A stretch of DNA of 64,000 bases from Alphaproteobacteria bacterium (lineage in GTDB: Bacteria > Pseudomonadota > Alphaproteobacteria > CACIAM-22H2): positions 1-64,000 of the forward strand of contig JAEULA010000008.1 in assembly GCA_016793165.1 (NCBI GenBank). Direction: 5' to 3'. The notes below the pieces were generated by a model, which saw only the letters and a list, made by a program, of their open reading frames with translations, had not been told where the DNA came from and made no database searches. A program made the translations under genes and the position numbers. Below, in pieces: positions 60,393 to 64,000 of the stretch (positions are counted from its first letter, which is position 1; each line of letters begins with the position of its first letter).

Positions 60393-61112
60393 TCAGACGC
60401 CGAGATAGTCGTGGAGCTTGTTCATGTTCGCGGCGAGCTCGTCGTTGGCGATCATGTCGACGATGCGGCCGTGCTCCATCACGTAATGCCGATCGGCCAC
60501 CGTCGCCGCGAAGCGGAAATTCTGCTCGACCAGCAGGATCGTGAATCCTTCGCGCTTGAGGCGCCGGATCGTGTCGCCGATCTGCTGGATGATCACCGGC
60601 GCCAGCCCCTCGGTCGGCTCGTCGAGCAGCAGCAGCCGCGCGCCGGTGCGCAGGATCCGCGCGATCGCGAGCATCTGCTGCTCGCCGCCGGACAGCTTGG
60701 TGCCCTGGCTGCGCAGCCGCTCCTTGAGATTGGGGAACAGCGCGAAGATCTGGTCGACGGGGAGGCCGCCCGGCTTCACCGCGGGCGGCAGCATCAGGTT
60801 CTCCTCGACGCTGAGCGAGGCGAAGATGCCGCGCTCCTCCGGGCAGATCGCGATGCCGGCGCGGGCGATCCGGTTCGACGGCCAGTCGATCGTCTCCTGG
60901 CCCTGGAACGCGACCGAGCCGCGGCGCCTGCCGACGATGCCCATGACCGACTTGAGGGTCGTGGTCTTGCCCGCGCCGTTGCGGCCGAGCAGCGTCACCA
61001 CCTCGCCTTCGCGGATCCGGAAGTCGACGCCGTGGAGGATGTGCGACTCCCCGTACCAGGCATTGAGCCCGGCGACGGCGAGCATCGATGCGAGCGGCGC
61101 GCCGTCAGCCAT
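60393..61112 (-). CDS. livF: branched-chain-type ABC ATPase LivF
   Basis: 239 residues. LNAWYGESHILHGVDFRIREGEVVTLLGRNGAGKTTTLKSVMG (Walker A), FASLSVEENLMLP, LSGGEQQMLAIARIL (signature), LLLLDEPTEGLAPVI (Walker B) and ILLVEQNFRFA. The start overlaps the livG stop by eight bases, so the two ATPases are translationally coupled. Confidence 0.94.
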   Translation of the reverse strand: MADGAPLASMLAVAGLNAWYGESHILHGVDFRIREGEVVTLLGRNGAGKTTTLKSVMGIVGRRRGSVAFQGQETIDWPSNRIARAGIAICPEERGIFASLSVEENLMLPPAVKPGGLPVDQIFALFPNLKERLRSQGTKLSGGEQQMLAIARILRTGARLLLLDEPTEGLAPVIIQQIGDTIRRLKREGFTILLVEQNFRFAATVADRHYVMEHGRIVDMIANDELAANMNKLHDYLGV

Positions 61113-61869
61113 GCGCGGTCCCCAGATAGGCCTCGACGACGCGCGGGTCCTTCGACACGGCCGCGTAGTCGCCCTCGGCGAGGATCTCGCCGCGCGCCAG
61201 CACCGTGATGCGGTCGGACAGCGCCGAGACGACCGAGAGGTTGTGCTCGACGATCAGGACGGTGCGATCGGCGGAGACCTTCTTCACCAGCGCCGTGATG
61301 CGCTCGACGTCCTCGTGCGCCATGCCGGCGGTGGGCTCGTCGAGCAGCATCATCTCCGGTTCGAGCGCGAGGGTGGTCGCGATCTCCAGCGCGCGCTTGC
61401 GGCCGTAGGAGAGCTCGACCGCGACGGTGTCGATGAACTCGGACAGGCCGACGGCGTCGACCAGCTCGCGTGCGCGGTCGTGGTAGCGGGCGAGGGTGCG
61501 CTCGGAGCGCCAGAAGTCGAACGAGCCGCCGCGCGCGCGCTGCAGGGCGATGCGCACGTTCTCGAGCACGGTGAAGTGCGGGAACACGGCCGAGATCTGG
61601 AACGATCGCACCAGACCCATGCGCGCGATGTCGGCGGGCTTCGCGGCGGTGATGTCCCGGCCGTTGTAGGTGATCCGACCGCGCGTCGGCGTCAGGAACT
61701 TGGTCAGGAGATTGAAGCACGTGGTCTTGCCGGCGCCGTTGGGACCGATCAGGGCATGGATCGAGCCTCGTCGGATCCGAAGGGCGACGTCCTTCACCGC
61801 GACGAAGCCGCGGAACTCCTTGGTGAGACCCTCGGTCTCGAGGATCGCATCGGTCGTGGCGACGGGCAT
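61105..61869 (-). CDS. livG: branched-chain-type ABC ATPase LivG
   Basis: 254 residues. GLTKEFRGFVAVKDVALRI, ALIGPNGAGKTTCFNLLT (Walker A), GLVRSFQISAVFPHFTVLENVRIAL, then VELSYGRKRALEIATTLALEPEMMLLDEPTAGM and TVLIVEHNLSVV; the signature is degenerate (LSYGRKRALEI) as in many LivG. ATG 61869 has AGGAA directly upstream; the frame is open further, but conserved sequence begins here. First gene of the importer operon; its 257-base upstream region to the tRNA shows no clear promoter. Confidence 0.92.
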   Translation of the reverse strand: MPVATTDAILETEGLTKEFRGFVAVKDVALRIRRGSIHALIGPNGAGKTTCFNLLTKFLTPTRGRITYNGRDITAAKPADIARMGLVRSFQISAVFPHFTVLENVRIALQRARGGSFDFWRSERTLARYHDRARELVDAVGLSEFIDTVAVELSYGRKRALEIATTLALEPEMMLLDEPTAGMAHEDVERITALVKKVSADRTVLIVEHNLSVVSALSDRITVLARGEILAEGDYAAVSKDPRVVEAYLGTAHG

Positions 61870-62126
61870 TTCCTGGTTTGCTGGGCCGCTTGTGGCTGCT
61901 CCCTCATATGTCCCATCGCGACCCTCGCCGTCAAAGCGCGGCCGCACCAGGTGCGCCTGCTGACCAAAACTTGGGCCGACGCGGTTCGGGGGTATTGACG
62001 TTGCCGGCGGCTTCATCGGGCGGCGCCGGACCCGCGGGGCGGAGACGCGGAGACGATGATCGAGGGAATGCGGCCCGTCGCGGACCGCGGGGCGGCGTCG
62101 GGACCGCCGCGGCCTCTCGGGGATGG

Positions 62127-62198
62127 TGGGCGCTGTTGGGATTGAACCAACGACCCCCGCCGTGTGAAAGCGGTGCTCTCCCGCTGAGCTAAGCGCCC
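62127..62198 (-). tRNA. tRNA-Val (anticodon CAC)
   Basis: Read on the minus strand it folds as a full cloverleaf: acceptor GGGCGCT/AGCGCCC with discriminator A, D-arm GCTC/GAGC, anticodon stem CCGCT/GGCGG (one G-U), loop TTCACAC with anticodon CAC, T-arm GTTGG-TTCAATC-CCAAC. CCA is not encoded. It reads GUG, a frequent codon at this G+C content. Confidence 0.97.
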
Positions 62199-62311
62199 GT
62201 CGACCCGAGAAGAGGGCGGGGATATAAGGGCCGCCTCGGAAGCCTGTCAAGGAATGGACCCGAGGCCGGGGACCGGCTGCGGACAGGCCGCCCGCCAAGA
62301 GGTTCGAGCCC

Positions 62312-63112
62312 ATGGTCGCTTCCCTGCTGCGTCCGCTTGCCGTCGCCCTCGGCGCACTGATCGCCGTGCCGGCCGCGGGCCAGCAGCCCCCGGATCGTGT
62401 CGCCCTGGCCTACGACGTCTACACCGGCGGCCTCCAGGTCATTGAATTCGGCCTCGATATCGGACTCGACGCGACCCGCTACGATGTCCTGACGCGGCTC
62501 AAGACCCGCGGGTTCTACGCCACGCTCTTTCCCTGGGAGCAGGTGTCGCGGGCGACCGGCCAGGTCTCGGACCAGAAGGTGGCGCCGCTTCGCTACGAGC
62601 AGCGCGGCCGGTTCCGCGGCAGCGAGCGCACGGTGGACATCGACTTCCGCTCCGGCCGGGTCGCCGACATCCGGGTCGTGCCGACGGCGGCCGACGACAA
62701 CGACCGCGAGGTCCTGTCGTCCGACGATGTGCTGGGCGCGGTCGATCCGCTGTCCGGCGTGGTCAGCATGCTGATTCGCGTCAATCGCGGCGACCGCTGC
62801 GAGGGCAGCTACGACGGCTTCGACGGCCGACGTCGCTTCAACATCGCCTTCACCGATCGCGGACCGGAACGCGTCGAGGGCGGCGGCGCGGGGACCGTCG
62901 CGGGCCAGGCCCGGGGCTGCAGCTTCGTGTGGCGCCAGACCGGCGGCTTCGTGCGCCGCGTCACCTGGGGCGCCGATCGCCAGCGCGAGCCGCAGACCGG
63001 TCGCGTCTGGCTCGCCGAGGCGATCGCACGCGCGCCCGTCGTGCCGATCAAGGTCGAGATCGACAGCAACTGGGGTCGCACGCTCGCCTATCTGCGCCGG
63101 CCCGCGCCCTGA
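62312..63112 (+). CDS. DUF3108 periplasmic protein
   Basis: 266 residues with signal peptide LLRPLAVALGALIAVPAAGQQ. VALAYDVYTGGLQVIEFGLDIGLDATRYDVLTRLKTRGFYATLFPWEQVSRATG and DPLSGVVSMLIRVNRGDRCEGSYDGFDGRRRFNIAFTD match the DUF3108 family, a predicted periplasmic beta-barrel-like domain with unknown function. ATG 62312 fits. The gene stands alone between tRNA-Val and convergent gph. Confidence 0.85.
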   Translation: MVASLLRPLAVALGALIAVPAAGQQPPDRVALAYDVYTGGLQVIEFGLDIGLDATRYDVLTRLKTRGFYATLFPWEQVSRATGQVSDQKVAPLRYEQRGRFRGSERTVDIDFRSGRVADIRVVPTAADDNDREVLSSDDVLGAVDPLSGVVSMLIRVNRGDRCEGSYDGFDGRRRFNIAFTDRGPERVEGGGAGTVAGQARGCSFVWRQTGGFVRRVTWGADRQREPQTGRVWLAEAIARAPVVPIKVEIDSNWGRTLAYLRRPAP

Positions 63113-63142
63113 TCGCGGGCGCCGCCGGCGGCGCCGTCGCCC

Positions 63143-63778
63143 TCAGGCGAGCAGCCCGGGCAGGGCCGCGAAGTCGTCGATCACCGCGTCCGCGCCGAGC
63201 GCACGGGCCGGCGTGGCGGTGTAGCCGAAGCTGACGAGGACGACGGGCGTGCCAGCGGCGCGCGCTGCCGCGAGATCGACCGGCGAATCCCCGACGAACA
63301 GAGTGCGGTCCGCCGATGCGCCGAGGCCGGCGAGCGTGCGGTGGACGGGATCGGGCGCGGGCTTGCGCACGCCGTCGCCACCGACCACCGCCGTGAAATG
63401 GCGAGCAAGGTCGAGCGCGTCGAGCAGCACCCGTGTCGCACGATCCGGCTTGTTCGTGCACACGCCGAGCCCGAGGCCGCGCGCGCGAAGGGCGGTCAGC
63501 GTCGCGTCGACGCCCGCGAACGGCCGGGTCAGCTCGGTAAGACGCGATTCATAGATCTCAACGAAACGTCGACTCAGCTCGGGCAGAGCGAGAGGCAGTC
63601 CGCCGCGCGCCATGAAGCCGCGTTCGACGAGCTTGGCCGCGCCGTCGCCGATCATCGTGCGGCCGGCGGCGCCGACCGGATCGCGGCCGAATTCGCGAAG
63701 CAGCGCATCGAGCGCGCCGACGAGGTCGGGCGCGCTGTCGACGAGCGTGCCGTCGAGGTCGAAGATGACGGCGGTCAT
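63143..63778 (-). CDS. gph: HAD-family phosphoglycolate phosphatase
   Basis: A 211-residue HAD hydrolase. Motif I VIFDLDGTLVDSAPDL, motif II GVCTNKPDRA, motif III lysine in RKPAPDP, motif IV FVGDSPVDLAAARAAG. It clears 2-phosphoglycolate made during DNA repair or photorespiration-like side reactions. ATG 63778 gives the usual start (MTAVIFDLDG); ATG 63799 is an alternative without a better ribosome site. Divergent from glmU across 111 bases. Confidence 0.9.
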   Translation of the reverse strand: MTAVIFDLDGTLVDSAPDLVGALDALLREFGRDPVGAAGRTMIGDGAAKLVERGFMARGGLPLALPELSRRFVEIYESRLTELTRPFAGVDATLTALRARGLGLGVCTNKPDRATRVLLDALDLARHFTAVVGGDGVRKPAPDPVHRTLAGLGASADRTLFVGDSPVDLAAARAAGTPVVLVSFGYTATPARALGADAVIDDFAALPGLLA

Positions 63779-63814
63779 GCCGCTAAACCGATGTGTCATA
63801 AGCCGAAAGATTAA

Positions 63815-64000
<186 letters not shown>

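Overview
The window is very G+C-rich chromosomal DNA, with dense genes, frequent ATGA/GTGA overlaps and few spacers. The gene content points to an alphaproteobacterium, probably a soil or plant-associated Rhodospirillales/Hyphomicrobiales-type organism: many solute importers, PAS_5 and DUF4169 proteins, a Pol IV with an N-terminal zinc ribbon, and the pair gph/glmU. No prophage, insertion sequence or CRISPR array is visible. This placement is inference from gene families only.

Layout. 1-4.5 kb: end of an SDR gene, a glyoxalase-like protein, a YihU-like beta-hydroxyacid dehydrogenase and a polar amino-acid ABC importer (binding protein plus two permeases, no ATPase in the window). 4.5-9.2 kb (minus): gluconokinase fused to a PAS_5 domain, 6-phosphogluconate dehydrogenase, and a chemoreceptor ending in a PilZ domain. 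9.2-12.7 kb: D-carbamoylase and D-hydantoinase, divergent from a DapA-family lyase. 12.7-13.8 kb: a terminator, a small secreted protein and an orphan ribbon-helix-helix antitoxin. 13.8-19.4 kb: dinB, an iron alcohol dehydrogenase and a complete TRAP transporter. 19.4-29.7 kb: a flavin monooxygenase opposite a long catabolic operon (HMG-CoA-lyase-like, ABC ATPase and permease, two paralogous binding proteins, two hot-dog hydratases, acyl-CoA ligase, Asp/Glu-type racemase).

29.8-38.3 kb: speDE, an acyl-CoA dehydrogenase/FAD oxidoreductase pair, an acyltransferase, tsaC and an MFS exporter. 38.3-48.6 kb is the most unusual part. It holds two large tandem secreted clostripain-like (C11) peptidase paralogues and a secreted protein with 24 MPGQ repeats. 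Divergent to these are a secreted SH3/degenerate-nuclease protein and a lipoprotein. 48.7-52.7 kb: a CysQ-like phosphatase without a normal start codon, an orphan CoxL-type molybdoenzyme subunit and an SRAP protein. 52.7-57.2 kb: a TPP riboswitch ahead of an orphan binding protein, then a CaiB transferase, a DUF4169 protein and a creatinase/DoeA-like M24 protein. 57.2-61.9 kb (minus): a full branched-chain-type ABC importer. 62.1-64 kb: tRNA-Val(CAC), a DUF3108 protein, gph and the start of glmU.

Two themes recur. First, the region is built around uptake and breakdown of small organic acids, amides and amino-acid derivatives, with importers next to matching enzymes. Second, five solute-binding-protein genes are each followed by a strong GC hairpin without a U-run, which may set the excess of binding protein over membrane subunits.
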